NCBI RefSeq assembly: GCF_947495995.1
Contig: NZ_CANMAX010000013.1
Location: forward strand, 1-64,000
Reading direction: 5' to 3'
From: an uncultured Tenacibaculum sp.
GTDB taxonomy: Bacteria; Bacteroidota; Bacteroidia; Flavobacteriales; Flavobacteriaceae
Length of the DNA stretch: 64,000 nt
The notes under the pieces are model-generated. The model saw only the letters and a program-made list of their open reading frames with translations, made no database searches and was not told the DNA's origin. Of the stretch, positions 54,526 to 62,053 are shown piece after piece. The number at the start of each line of letters is the position of its first letter. The stretch's first letter is position 1. The position numbers and the translations under genes are program-made.

Positions 54526-55410
54526 ATGTCTGATAATTTAGCTACAACAATAACTACTCCTCCAGTAGAGCGAGTAAAAAAACCTAAATGGTTACGTGTT
54601 AAATTACCTGTAGGTAAGAAATACACAGAACTTCGTGGCTTAGTTGATAAATATAAACTTAATACCATATGTACTAGTGGTAGTTGTCCTAATATGGGTG
54701 AATGTTGGGGAGAAGGAACAGCTACATTTATGATTTTAGGTAATGTTTGTACCAGATCTTGTGGTTTCTGTGGTGTTAAAACAGGAAGACCTGAGACTGT
54801 TGAATGGGATGAGCCTGAAAAGGTAGCTCGTTCAATTAAAATCATGAATATTAAACATGCAGTAATTACTTCTGTTGATCGTGATGATTTGAAAGATGGA
54901 GGTTCAATTATTTGGGCAGAAACAGTACAAGCTATACGAAGAGCAAATCCTAATACAACATTAGAAACTTTAATTCCAGATTTTCAAGGAAACGAAAAGT
55001 TGATAGATCGTATAATTGAAGTACATCCTGAAGTTGTTTCTCATAACATGGAAACTGTTAGAAGACTTACCAGAGAAGTACGTATTCAAGCGAAATATGA
55101 TAGAAGTTTAGGAGTTTTAAAATACTTAAAAGAAAATGGTATGAGAACTAAATCGGGTATTATGCTTGGTTTAGGAGAAACTGAAGAAGAAGTAATACAA
55201 ACTATGACAGATTTAAGAAATGTTGGCTTAGATGTTATTACTATCGGTCAGTACTTACAACCTACCAAAAAACATTTACCTGTTAAAGAATTTATTACAC
55301 CAGATCAATTTAAGAAATATGAAGATTTAGGTAAGGAAATGGGATTCATGTATGTGGAAAGTGGAGCTTTAGTAAGATCTTCTTACAAAGCACACAAGCA
55401 TGCAAACTAA
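54526..55410 (+). CDS. lipA: Lipoyl synthase
   Basis: The 294-residue radical-SAM enzyme has the auxiliary cluster motif CTSGSCPNMGEC and the radical-SAM motif CTRSCGFC, and ends with the conserved RSSYKAHKH tail whose Ser ligates the auxiliary cluster. It inserts sulfur into octanoyl groups on 2-oxoacid dehydrogenases and the glycine cleavage H protein. Full length. A strong terminator lies 175 bp later. Confidence 0.97.
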   Translation: MSDNLATTITTPPVERVKKPKWLRVKLPVGKKYTELRGLVDKYKLNTICTSGSCPNMGECWGEGTATFMILGNVCTRSCGFCGVKTGRPETVEWDEPEKVARSIKIMNIKHAVITSVDRDDLKDGGSIIWAETVQAIRRANPNTTLETLIPDFQGNEKLIDRIIEVHPEVVSHNMETVRRLTREVRIQAKYDRSLGVLKYLKENGMRTKSGIMLGLGETEEEVIQTMTDLRNVGLDVITIGQYLQPTKKHLPVKEFITPDQFKKYEDLGKEMGFMYVESGALVRSSYKAHKHAN

Positions 55411-55585
55411 TATTTTATTATGAATTCCTTAACAAGAGAGCTTTTTAAAGTTAAAAAATTGTAAACTATAAAATAAAATCAAAAAGGTACAGTTATAATT
55501 CATAATTTTGGCACAGTAATTGAAAACTTATTATTGTACAATAATGTTTTCATTGTGTAAATTATTTGAATTAGTTGATTAACAG

Positions 55586-55617
55586 AAGCCGTCTCAGAGA
55601 GATGGCTTTTGATTTTT
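55586..55617 (+). terminator. Terminator after lipA
   Basis: A 10-bp stem (AAGCCGTCTC / GAGATGGCTT, one wobble) with a 3-nt loop is followed by a T-rich tail. Confidence 0.75.
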
Positions 55618-55665
55618 ATAGAACTGCGCTAAAAACATTAAACAAAAAAATAACCTTTTTACTTA

Positions 55666-55702
55666 ATAAAAAAAACCACCTAAGAGGTGGTTTTTTATTT
55701 TT
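55666..55702. terminator. Bidirectional terminator
   Basis: AAAACCACCT and AGGTGGTTTT flank AAG and are bordered by A- and T-tracts. It ends the minus-strand cysteine synthase operon and backs up the lipA terminator. Confidence 0.85.
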
Positions 55703-55941
55703 TAAACTATTTGTATCAGAAAGGTGAAAAACACGCACAAAACAAACATTAAGATGGTTAAGCTTGATACAAACAAAGTCTTTTTGAGATTACTATTAAT
55801 ATGTTCTCTATAAAAAGTGGTTTTCTTAATTAGTAAATTTAATAAGTATACTAAAACAAAAACTGGTAGACCATAAAATATAGCTAATACTAAAAGTACT
55901 TGTTGAATATTACTTGGACCTCCACATAAAAAATGAATCAT
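55702..55941 (-). CDS. Small two-helix membrane protein
   Basis: The 79-residue protein has two hydrophobic helices (about 14-37 and 55-78) separated by a basic loop (KKTTFYREHINSNLKK). I do not recognise the family. It lies 6 bp downstream of the cysteine synthase gene and before a terminator, so it is cotranscribed. A role cannot be given. Confidence 0.65.
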   Translation of the reverse strand: MIHFLCGGPSNIQQVLLVLAIFYGLPVFVLVYLLNLLIKKTTFYREHINSNLKKTLFVSSLTILMFVLCVFFTFLIQIV

Positions 55942-55947
55942 AGAATA

Positions 55948-56928
55948 TTATTCTAAGTATCCCATTTTTTTCATCCACTCGTCGTTGAACATTTTACCAA
56001 CATAACGACTTCCATGATCATGGAATAATACTACAACTACATCATCTTCATTAAAATGCTCTTTTAACTGCAATAAACCTTTCATAGCTGCTCCTGCAGA
56101 ATTCCCTAAAAACATTCCTTCTTTCTTAGCTAATAACTGTGTGTAAACAGCAGCATCTTTATCTGTAACTTTAGTAAATCCATCAATAATACTAAAATCT
56201 ACATTCTTTGGTAAAATATCTTCTCCAATACCTTCAGTTACATACGGATAAATTTCATTTTCATCAAAAATACCTGTTTCATGATATTTTTTAAATACAG
56301 ATCCGTAAGTATCAATTCCCCAAACTTTTACATTTGGATTTTTCTCTTTTAAATATTTACCAACTCCAGAAATTGTTCCTCCTGTTCCAACTCCAACAAC
56401 GAAATGTGTAATTTTTCCTTCAGTTTGTTCCCAAATTTCTGGTCCAGTACTTTCATAATGACCTTTTGCGTTACTTGGGTTATCATATTGATTTACATAC
56501 CAAGCATTCTCTGTTTCTTCTGCTAAACGTTTTGAAACTGAATAATAACTTCTTGGATCGTCTGGTTCTACATTTGTTGGACAAACTACAACCTCTGCTC
56601 CTACTGCTTTTAAGATATCAATCTTTTCTTTACTTTGCTTATCTGCCATTACAAATACACACTTGTATCCTTTTACAATTGCAGCTAAAGCCAATCCCAT
56701 TCCTGTATTTCCAGAAGTACCTTCAATAATTGTACCTCCTGGTTTTAATCTTCCATCTGCTTCTGCATCTTCAATCATTTTTAAAGCCATTCTATCCTTT
56801 ACAGAATTTCCTGGATTAAACGTTTCGTATTTAGCTAAAACCAAGCAAGGTAATTCTTCTGCTAGCGTATTTATTTTAACTAAAGGTGTGTTACCAATAG
56901 TTTCTAATATATTCTCTGCGTATTTCAT
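55948..56928 (-). CDS. Cysteine synthase-family PLP enzyme
   Basis: The 326-residue fold II PLP enzyme starts MKYAENILETIGNTPLV. It has the PLP lysine in NPGNSVKDRMA, the substrate loop EGTSGNTGMG, the phosphate loop GTGGTISG, and a Ser in the PLP-N1 pocket region (GNSAGAA). It belongs to the cysteine synthase / cystathionine beta-synthase catalytic family; the sequence does not decide between the two. An in-frame TTG 54 bp upstream would add 18 residues without resemblance to the family and is rejected. Confidence 0.88.
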   Translation of the reverse strand: MKYAENILETIGNTPLVKINTLAEELPCLVLAKYETFNPGNSVKDRMALKMIEDAEADGRLKPGGTIIEGTSGNTGMGLALAAIVKGYKCVFVMADKQSKEKIDILKAVGAEVVVCPTNVEPDDPRSYYSVSKRLAEETENAWYVNQYDNPSNAKGHYESTGPEIWEQTEGKITHFVVGVGTGGTISGVGKYLKEKNPNVKVWGIDTYGSVFKKYHETGIFDENEIYPYVTEGIGEDILPKNVDFSIIDGFTKVTDKDAAVYTQLLAKKEGMFLGNSAGAAMKGLLQLKEHFNEDDVVVVLFHDHGSRYVGKMFNDEWMKKMGYLE

Positions 56929-56983
56929 TTCGTTAAGTTTGCTGTGCAAATATAGGTTTATCAAACGATAATTTAAAGCCAAT

Positions 56984-57007
56984 AAAAAATCCCGATAAAT
57001 CGGGATT
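56984..57007 (-). terminator. Terminator of the 57017 lipoprotein gene
   Basis: AATCCCGAT and ATCGGGATT form a 9-bp stem; on the minus strand six T follow. Confidence 0.85.
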
Positions 57008-57016
57008 AATATTGTG

Positions 57017-57577
57017 TTAGTTAAACCAAACTATAAAGGATTTAATCTTTGCTAGATCAGGTATTTGTTCAATACTTACTTTCTTCATATTGAATTCTTT
57101 TAATCCTAATTCTTCTTTATCTATGGCTATAGTAGCATTTAAATCATCTATAAAAATAGTAGCAGATGCAAATGAAGTTTCTATTTTACTAATGGCATTG
57201 TTTGCATTAATATCTCTAAAAGTAGAAAGTACATTTAATCCGTTTACAGTTTTGAATCGATCATCAAAAATTTCGATACTTTTTATTGTTGATGTAGAAT
57301 CTAATTGTTCTCTTGGAACTATCGTTAACAAATGCTTTCCTCCTTTTTCAAAAATCTGGTATTCATCATCATCTTGAAAATAGTAGTTTCCTTTCGCACC
57401 TTCACTCAAAATCTTTACAATAGAATCTTTAGCAAAAATCTTATCTAAATCTTGCATTGTAGTTTCTTTTGTAATCTGTCCTACTTTTCCTTTGCTGATT
57501 GTATATTTATCTTTACTACATTGTGTACTTACCACGGCTACACAAACAATCAACACAATTTTGAATAATTTTCTCAT
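57017..57577 (-). CDS. Lipoprotein of unknown function
   Basis: The 186-residue lipoprotein has lipobox VSTQC (Cys20). The N-terminal part (GKVGQITKETTMQDLDKIFAKD) resembles small periplasmic folds that begin with a KVGxITKxT strand; the C-terminal half is hydrophobic/charged alternating beta. No family is recognised. It has its own terminator and is separated by 42 bp from the HerA-like gene upstream. Confidence 0.7.
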   Translation of the reverse strand: MRKLFKIVLIVCVAVVSTQCSKDKYTISKGKVGQITKETTMQDLDKIFAKDSIVKILSEGAKGNYYFQDDDEYQIFEKGGKHLLTIVPREQLDSTSTIKSIEIFDDRFKTVNGLNVLSTFRDINANNAISKIETSFASATIFIDDLNATIAIDKEELGLKEFNMKKVSIEQIPDLAKIKSFIVWFN

Positions 57578-57619
57578 TTAAATTAGTTTCTGATATAACG
57601 TTTATTTACTTGTTTTAGT

Positions 57620-59140
57620 CTAAATTACTTTCTTTAAAATTCCAAATACAGCACGTATAAATGTTGCGCTTGTTAATACTTTAACAATTGGGTCTTGACG
57701 CGTACTTCGTCTTGTTCTGGAACTCTTTCTTTTACTTATTTTTTCTTCTTCTTTTCGTCTATCTTCTTCAGTTTTCTTTTTATTTATACTTTCTATTTTT
57801 TCAGTAAGTAATTCATAAGCACTTTCTCTATCTATGGTATCGTTGTATTTTCTAACCAAATTAGAATTCGTGATCAACTCATTTAATTCTCTATCTGTTA
57901 AAACATCCATTCTACTCATTGGTGCTCTTAACATAGTTCTTGCCAATGGTGTTGGAATACCTTTTTCATTTAACACTGTCACGAAAGCTTCACCAATTCC
58001 TAACTGAGTTAATACTTCACTAGTATTATAAAACTCTGAATCTGGATAATTCTCTGCTGCTAATTTTAATGCTTTTCTATCTTTTGCTGTAAAGGCTCTT
58101 AAAGCATGTTGTACTTTTAAACCTAATTGTGCTAATACATCTTCCGGTACATCTTTAGGATTTTGAGTTACAAAATACAATCCGATTCCTTTAGAACGTA
58201 TTAATTTCACAATACTTTCTATTTGACCAAGTAAGGCTTTTGAAGCTTCATCAAAAACTAAATGAGCTTCATCTATGAAAATAATTAACTCAGGTCTTCC
58301 ACTATCTCCTTGCTCAGGAAATGTTTCATAAACCTCTGCTAATAATTGTAACATAAACGTTGAAAATAACTTTGGTTTATCTTGAATATCTGTTAATCTT
58401 AATACAGAAATTACACCTTTACCATCTTCATCAATTCTTGTTAAATCATCAACTTCGAAAGATTTTTCTCCGAAGAACAATTCACCTCCTTGTTGTTCTA
58501 ATTCCACTATCTTTCTTAAAATAGCTCCTGTACTAGATGAAGAAATTCGACCATATTCTGCTGAAATTTCTTCTTTTCCTTCAGCTGTTATAAACTGAAG
58601 CATTTTTTTGAAGTCCTTTAAATCTAATAATGGTAATCTATTGTCATCACAATACTTAAATATAATAGCTACAATTCCAGATTGAGTTTCAGTTAAATCT
58701 AATATTCTAGATAATAGTACTGGTCCGAATTCAGATACAGTCGCTCTTAAACGAACTCCGTCTTGTTCTGATATTGTTAGAACTTCAACAGGAAATTTCT
58801 TTGCATCAAACGGAATTCCTATTTTTTCATGACGCTCATCTATCTTTGGATGTCCTGGACTAGGTTGTGCCAATCCACTTAAATCACCTTTAACATCCAT
58901 TAATAATACAGGAATACCTTTTTCAGACATGTTTTCTGCTAAAACTTGTAATGTTTTCGTTTTACCAGTACCTGTAGCACCAGCAATTAGTCCGTGTCTG
59001 TTTAATGTTTTTAAAGGTATATTTACTAATGCGTTAGTTACAGTTTCTTCACCTAACATTCCGGCTCCTAACGTAATAAAATCTCCTTTGCATTTGTATC
59101 CTTCATTTATATAATTGAAGAATGACTCCGTTTGACTCAT
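57620..59140 (-). CDS. HerA-like (DUF853/YjgR-type) ATPase
   Basis: The 506-residue P-loop ATPase has Walker A GATGTGKTKT, VLLMDVKGDLSG, a Walker B-like LIIFIDEAHLVFD, and the sensor segment GLYFVTQNPKDVP. It ends in a basic tail (KRKSSRTRRSTR) and a hydrophobic stretch. It resembles E. coli YjgR (DUF853), a helicase-HerA relative whose role is not established. It is full length for the family and divergent from the RidA gene. Confidence 0.88.
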   Translation of the reverse strand: MSQTESFFNYINEGYKCKGDFITLGAGMLGEETVTNALVNIPLKTLNRHGLIAGATGTGKTKTLQVLAENMSEKGIPVLLMDVKGDLSGLAQPSPGHPKIDERHEKIGIPFDAKKFPVEVLTISEQDGVRLRATVSEFGPVLLSRILDLTETQSGIVAIIFKYCDDNRLPLLDLKDFKKMLQFITAEGKEEISAEYGRISSSSTGAILRKIVELEQQGGELFFGEKSFEVDDLTRIDEDGKGVISVLRLTDIQDKPKLFSTFMLQLLAEVYETFPEQGDSGRPELIIFIDEAHLVFDEASKALLGQIESIVKLIRSKGIGLYFVTQNPKDVPEDVLAQLGLKVQHALRAFTAKDRKALKLAAENYPDSEFYNTSEVLTQLGIGEAFVTVLNEKGIPTPLARTMLRAPMSRMDVLTDRELNELITNSNLVRKYNDTIDRESAYELLTEKIESINKKKTEEDRRKEEEKISKRKSSRTRRSTRQDPIVKVLTSATFIRAVFGILKKVI

Positions 59141-59203
59141 GATAGATAATTTTTGATAAAAATACTATTTAAATCAGCATTTCAAAAAGTAGGATCAAAT
59201 AAT

Positions 59204-59238
59204 TTTGTTTAAGTTTAATATGGTTTTGAGTAAATTTG
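59204..59238 (+). promoter_or_regulatory. Promoter of the RidA-queE operon
   Basis: TTTG at 59204-59207 and TAAATTTG at 59231-59238 with 23-bp spacing match the Bacteroidota -33/-7 consensus, 22 bp before the ATG. Confidence 0.65.
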
Positions 59239-59260
59239 TATTTCAACTAAATATTTTCAT

Positions 59261-59764
59261 ATGAAATTACTGAATATCTTAAGTTTAACTCTTGTTTTAC
59301 TTATTTCTTCATGCAATACAAATACAACATCAAAAGAGATTATTACACCAGAAAAACCAGATCTGATTTTTCATAGTTCAAAATTAGAACGAAAGAAGAA
59401 TGCTCCTTTTTCTGATGCTGTTGAAGTTGGTAATACTCTGTATTTAGCTGGTCAAGTGGGAATAAATCCAGAAACAGGTAAATTGCCTGAAGGAGGAATT
59501 GGACCAGAGGCGAAACAAACCTTAGAAAACATAAAAGCTGTATTAGAAGCTCACGGTTCTGATTTAGAGCATGTAGTAAAATGTACTGTAATTTTATCTA
59601 CTACAGACGATTTTGTTGATTTTAATAAAATTTTTCGTGAATATTTCCCTAAAAATAAGCCAGCAAGAACTACATTTGCAGCCGGTTTGCTCGTAGGGGC
59701 AAAAATTGAGATTGATGTAATAGCGGTAAAAGCAGATGGATTTAAAGACGCAAGAATTAATTAA
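59261..59764 (+). CDS. RidA-family lipoprotein
   Basis: The 167-residue protein has a lipobox (VLLISSC) and a RidA/YjgF domain with LYLAGQVGINPETGKL, VVKCTVILSTTDDF and the catalytic-site Arg in KPARTTFAAG. RidA enzymes hydrolyse reactive enamine/imine intermediates in the cytoplasm. The lipoprotein signal puts this one on the periplasmic side, so its substrate may be different. It overlaps queE by 29 bp, so it is translationally coupled to it. Confidence 0.85.
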   Translation: MKLLNILSLTLVLLISSCNTNTTSKEIITPEKPDLIFHSSKLERKKNAPFSDAVEVGNTLYLAGQVGINPETGKLPEGGIGPEAKQTLENIKAVLEAHGSDLEHVVKCTVILSTTDDFVDFNKIFREYFPKNKPARTTFAAGLLVGAKIEIDVIAVKADGFKDARIN

Positions 59765-60365
59765 AAAAGGAGAAATGCTTCCTTTAATGGAAGAATTTTA
59801 CACTATTCAGGGTGAAGGTGCACATACAGGAACAGCAGCATATTTTATTAGAATTGGAGGTTGTGATGTAGGATGTCATTGGTGTGATGTCAAAGAAAGC
59901 TGGGATGCTAATCTACATCCTCCTACATTAACAGATCAAATTGTTTCTAATGCCAAGCAATATGCAGAAACAGTTGTAGTAACTGGTGGTGAACCTTTAA
60001 TGTGGAGTTTAGATTATATTACCAAGCAATTACAAAATGAAGGAATAAAAACTCATATTGAGACTTCTGGTGCTTATAAATTCTCTGGAGTTTGGGACTG
60101 GTTCTGTTTGTCTCCTAAGAAAACAAAGCTTCCTTTATCTAAAGCTTATGAAGAAGCTGATGAGCTTAAAATGATTATTCATAATAAACATGACTTTGAA
60201 TTTGCTGAAGAACAAGCTGCAAAAGTGAATAATAATTGTAAACTCTACTTACAACCAGAATGGAGTAAACGTGATAAAATGATTCCTTTAATTATTGATT
60301 ACGTTATGAAATATCCTAAATGGAAAATTTCTTTGCAAACTCACAAATACTTAAACATACCATAA
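59736..60365 (+). CDS. queE: 7-carboxy-7-deazaguanine synthase
   Basis: The 209-residue radical-SAM enzyme has the motif CDVGCHWCD (Cys-x3-Cys-x2-Cys) with FYTIQGEGAHTG before it, and VVTGGEPLMW as the SAM-binding GGE motif. It makes 7-carboxy-7-deazaguanine on the queuosine/preQ0 pathway. The chosen ATG at 59736 lies inside the RidA gene; ATG 59775 is an alternative start giving 196 residues and still keeping the full fold. Other queuosine genes are not in the window. Confidence 0.93.
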   Translation: MDLKTQELIKKGEMLPLMEEFYTIQGEGAHTGTAAYFIRIGGCDVGCHWCDVKESWDANLHPPTLTDQIVSNAKQYAETVVVTGGEPLMWSLDYITKQLQNEGIKTHIETSGAYKFSGVWDWFCLSPKKTKLPLSKAYEEADELKMIIHNKHDFEFAEEQAAKVNNNCKLYLQPEWSKRDKMIPLIIDYVMKYPKWKISLQTHKYLNIP

Positions 60366-60403
60366 ACTAAAAAAACGTCCAACCTTGGACGTTTTTTAGT
60401 TTC
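60364..60403. terminator. Terminator after queE
   Basis: ACGTCCAA and TTGGACGT flank CC and are bordered by A- and T-tracts. Strong on both strands. Confidence 0.88.
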
Positions 60404-60644
60404 AAACAATTTTAATTCTCTTTTTAGCTTAATGCTTTTCCTCCATAGAATTTCCCCCGAACGACTATGGTATAAATTGTTCTTTATACCCGTTACCTTA
60501 TATACAAGGACTTTTAACGTTGACAAAGATATAGCAGCATATTTTTACACTGGTACGGGTCACCCACACTTTTAGTGTGGGTCGCCCGCACTTTTTAATT
60601 TTAACCCCTTTTTTAACAGTTTTTAACATTTCATTTAAATTTTG
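60404..60644. other. Gene-free stretch with a palindrome
   Basis: About 240 bp without a convincing coding frame. It contains the GC-rich palindrome at 60556-60588 and a T-rich run before the next promoter-like element. Short frames here lack a good start or family resemblance. Confidence 0.5.
60556..60588. repeat. GC-rich nested palindrome
   Basis: An inner perfect stem ACCCACACT/AGTGTGGGT with loop TTT is capped by an outer CGGG/CCCG pair across a 2-nt internal loop. Its GC content is far above the surroundings. It could be a REP-like repeat or a terminator (T-rich tail on the plus strand). Confidence 0.5.
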
Positions 60645-60840
60645 TATATTTGACCCAGATGAATAAAATAAATTTACATACATCGCTATGCGCATCGCGT
60701 AGCCTATGCAGTTTTAAAAGTGTTGAAAGACTACTTTGTAAACTTCGGAACGTATATAAACCAACTGTACATTTATAATATTAGATGTATAGTTTTAACA
60801 ATATATAAAGGCGTCCGATTTTAAATCAGACGCCTTTTTT
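60645..60840 (+). ncRNA. Short transcription unit: sRNA or 39-residue peptide
   Basis: TATATTTG (60645-60652) is followed by a frame of 39 codons beginning exactly at the expected transcript start (60659-60778, with four Cys and many basic residues), then a strong terminator (60810-60840; GGCGTC/GACGCC plus GATTT/AAATC and six T). The 5' part ATACATC can pair with GATGTAT near the end. Because the ATG would be leaderless, a structured small RNA of about 180 nt is as likely as a peptide gene. The -33 element is weak. I could not match it to 6S RNA or another known RNA. Confidence 0.45.
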
Positions 60841-60938
60841 AATACAATTAATGAATGACAAATAGTTAAAAAGAACATAGTAATTGAAAGTTTTACAAGG
60901 TAATAAGTTGCATAACTAATCAAAAAAACTCATAAAAA

Positions 60939-60955
60939 TCCGGAAAATTTCCGGA
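60939..60955. repeat. 17-bp perfect palindrome
   Basis: TCCGGAAA and TTTCCGGA flank one A, between the two short transcription units. No T-run follows, so an operator or protein-binding site is possible. Confidence 0.4.
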
Positions 60956-61020
60956 CAGGATTTCTATTACCTGAAAACAACTTAAAACACTGACTGTCAA
61001 TTATTTATTTTAAAAATTTA

Positions 61021-61051
61021 TTTGTAGATATTAAAAAAAGATATATATTTG
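61021..61051 (+). promoter_or_regulatory. Strong Bacteroidota promoter
   Basis: TTTG (61021-61024), a 19-bp spacer and TATATTTG (61044-61051) give the best -33/-7 pair in the window, 47 bp before a 38-codon frame. Confidence 0.75.
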
Positions 61052-61098
61052 TCCTGTAATTAAACGAGAGATTTCTCTTAATAACAATAAAGAAAAAA

Positions 61099-61215
61099 AT
61101 GAAAACATATAAAATGCACATTAGCAGAAAAGATTCACCAGTTAGAGGTGTTCGTTTTGGAGCAGAGTTGCGTAATGATGTTTTTTGTGATATAAAAATT
61201 GTGATACAAAATTAA
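61099..61215 (+). CDS. Small peptide gene, unknown
   Basis: A 38-residue frame starts MKTYKMHISRKDSPVRGVRF and ends IKIVIQN. It is basic, with one Cys. It lies between a near-perfect promoter and a terminator (61240-61270), with a 40-nt leader, so it looks like a complete small gene. No family is recognised and no leader-peptide signature is present. It could instead be a small RNA. Confidence 0.5.
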   Translation: MKTYKMHISRKDSPVRGVRFGAELRNDVFCDIKIVIQN

Positions 61216-61239
61216 AAATTAGTATCAACACTATATTTC

Positions 61240-61270
61240 AAAAGGCATCTTTAACAAAGGATGCCTTTTT
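61240..61270 (+). terminator. Terminator of the small peptide unit
   Basis: GGCATC and GATGCC pair, with TTT/AAA continuing the stem inside, followed by a T-run. Confidence 0.8.
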
Positions 61271-61416
61271 TAATGCTATTAAAAAAAAAGAAGCCTAAAA
61301 AACAAGCGAAAAGTTTGGTAACAATTTAAAATTTTCGTATCTTATAAGTAAGAAATTGTTAAAGTTATGAAAAAATCAATATTGCTAACTCTAAATGAAA
61401 AAGGACGTTTACTCAT

Positions 61417-61735
61417 TGAAACGTAACAGTAGCTAAAAATTAGTTGGGTATACAGTATATCGAACGTAATTTAAATTAAAAAATCAGCTAGCGTTACTAA
61501 CTAAAATTGCACAAACGCTTCCTTATTTACTAAACATGTAGAATTTTCTGAAGCCTAAACTCGATAGGCCTTAGTAGTTCCAAGTCTTCATGAATTGATA
61601 TTTAGGATCAATTCAATTCTACAAAAACCACCTGAATTTTTCGGGGTGGGATACTTATGCCTCGGTTTAACCGATGCTAAAAAATCGAAAAGTATTTCGA
61701 TCAGCTATGTATGTCGCCAAAAGCGACGAGGAGAA
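61417..61735 (+). ncRNA. Highly structured leader or small RNA before a lipoprotein gene
   Basis: About 320 nt with no frame above 20 codons but many helices. They are CGTAAC...AGCT with AGCT...GTTAC (61423-61500), TGTAGAATT/AATTCTACA (61537-61545 with 61615-61623), enclosed AAGCCTA/TAGGCCTT (61551-61572) and GAATTGAT/ATCAATTC (61592-61614). CCACC.../...GGTGG (61628-61649), TCGG/CCGA (61659-61677), ATCGAAA/TTTCGAT (61684-61701) and GTCGC/GCGAC (61713-61727) follow. The density of perfect stems in AT-rich DNA is unusual, and GAGGAGAAC follows the last stem. It may be a cis-regulatory leader of the lipoprotein gene or an independent RNA. I could not match it to a riboswitch, RNase P, tmRNA or intron. 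Confidence 0.45.
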
Positions 61736-61762
61736 CTATTATTAAACACTAAAAATTGAAAC

Positions 61763-62008
61763 ATGAGAAATTTAAAATTTATGCTATGTATTGTTGTATT
61801 TGTATTTACAGTAAGTTGTACAGATAACACAGAGGATCTAGTAACAAACACACCAACAATTAATGCTACAATAAATGATACTACAATCGACGGTATCGAT
61901 TTACCAATAGATAAAGATCCAAAAGACGGAACAGGTTCTGATACCGGTTCTGGAAATGATTACACAGGTGGTGATGATGATGGAAATAATGGTGGAAAAG
62001 GTAATTAA
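61763..62008 (+). CDS. Small Asp/Gly-rich lipoprotein
   Basis: The 81-residue lipoprotein has a signal ending VSC (Cys19), a Thr/Asn/Asp-rich middle and a C-terminus of Gly, Asp and Asn (TGGDDDGNNGGKGN), likely unstructured and possibly calcium-binding. No family is recognised. It sits behind the structured leader and before a sensor kinase, separated from the latter by a terminator. Confidence 0.7.
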   Translation: MRNLKFMLCIVVFVFTVSCTDNTEDLVTNTPTINATINDTTIDGIDLPIDKDPKDGTGSDTGSGNDYTGGDDDGNNGGKGN

Positions 62009-62022
62009 TTAGAATTTTATAC

Positions 62023-62053
62023 AACCTCTAACGATTTGTTAGAGGTTTTTTTT
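62023..62053 (+). terminator. Terminator of the small lipoprotein gene
   Basis: AACCTCTAAC and GTTAGAGGTT form a 10-bp stem with a 5-nt loop, followed by eight T. Confidence 0.88.

Noticed and set aside
56929..56982. TTG-initiated N-terminal extension of the cysteine synthase
   Set aside because: The family starts at MKYAENILETIGNTPLV; the extra 18 residues show no resemblance.
60645..60840. 6S RNA
   Set aside because: There is no long rod with a central bubble; only a 7-bp end pairing is seen and the remainder does not pair across.
61537..61627. tRNA-like fold (acceptor-like helix of 87 nt followed by an ACCA-like sequence)
   Set aside because: No T-loop, D-loop or anticodon arm of the proper size is present; the inner hairpins do not fit a cloverleaf.
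61700..61735. Group II intron domain V-like hairpin
   Set aside because: The GTCGC/GCGAC stem lacks the AGC triad and bulge of domain V, and no reverse transcriptase gene is nearby.
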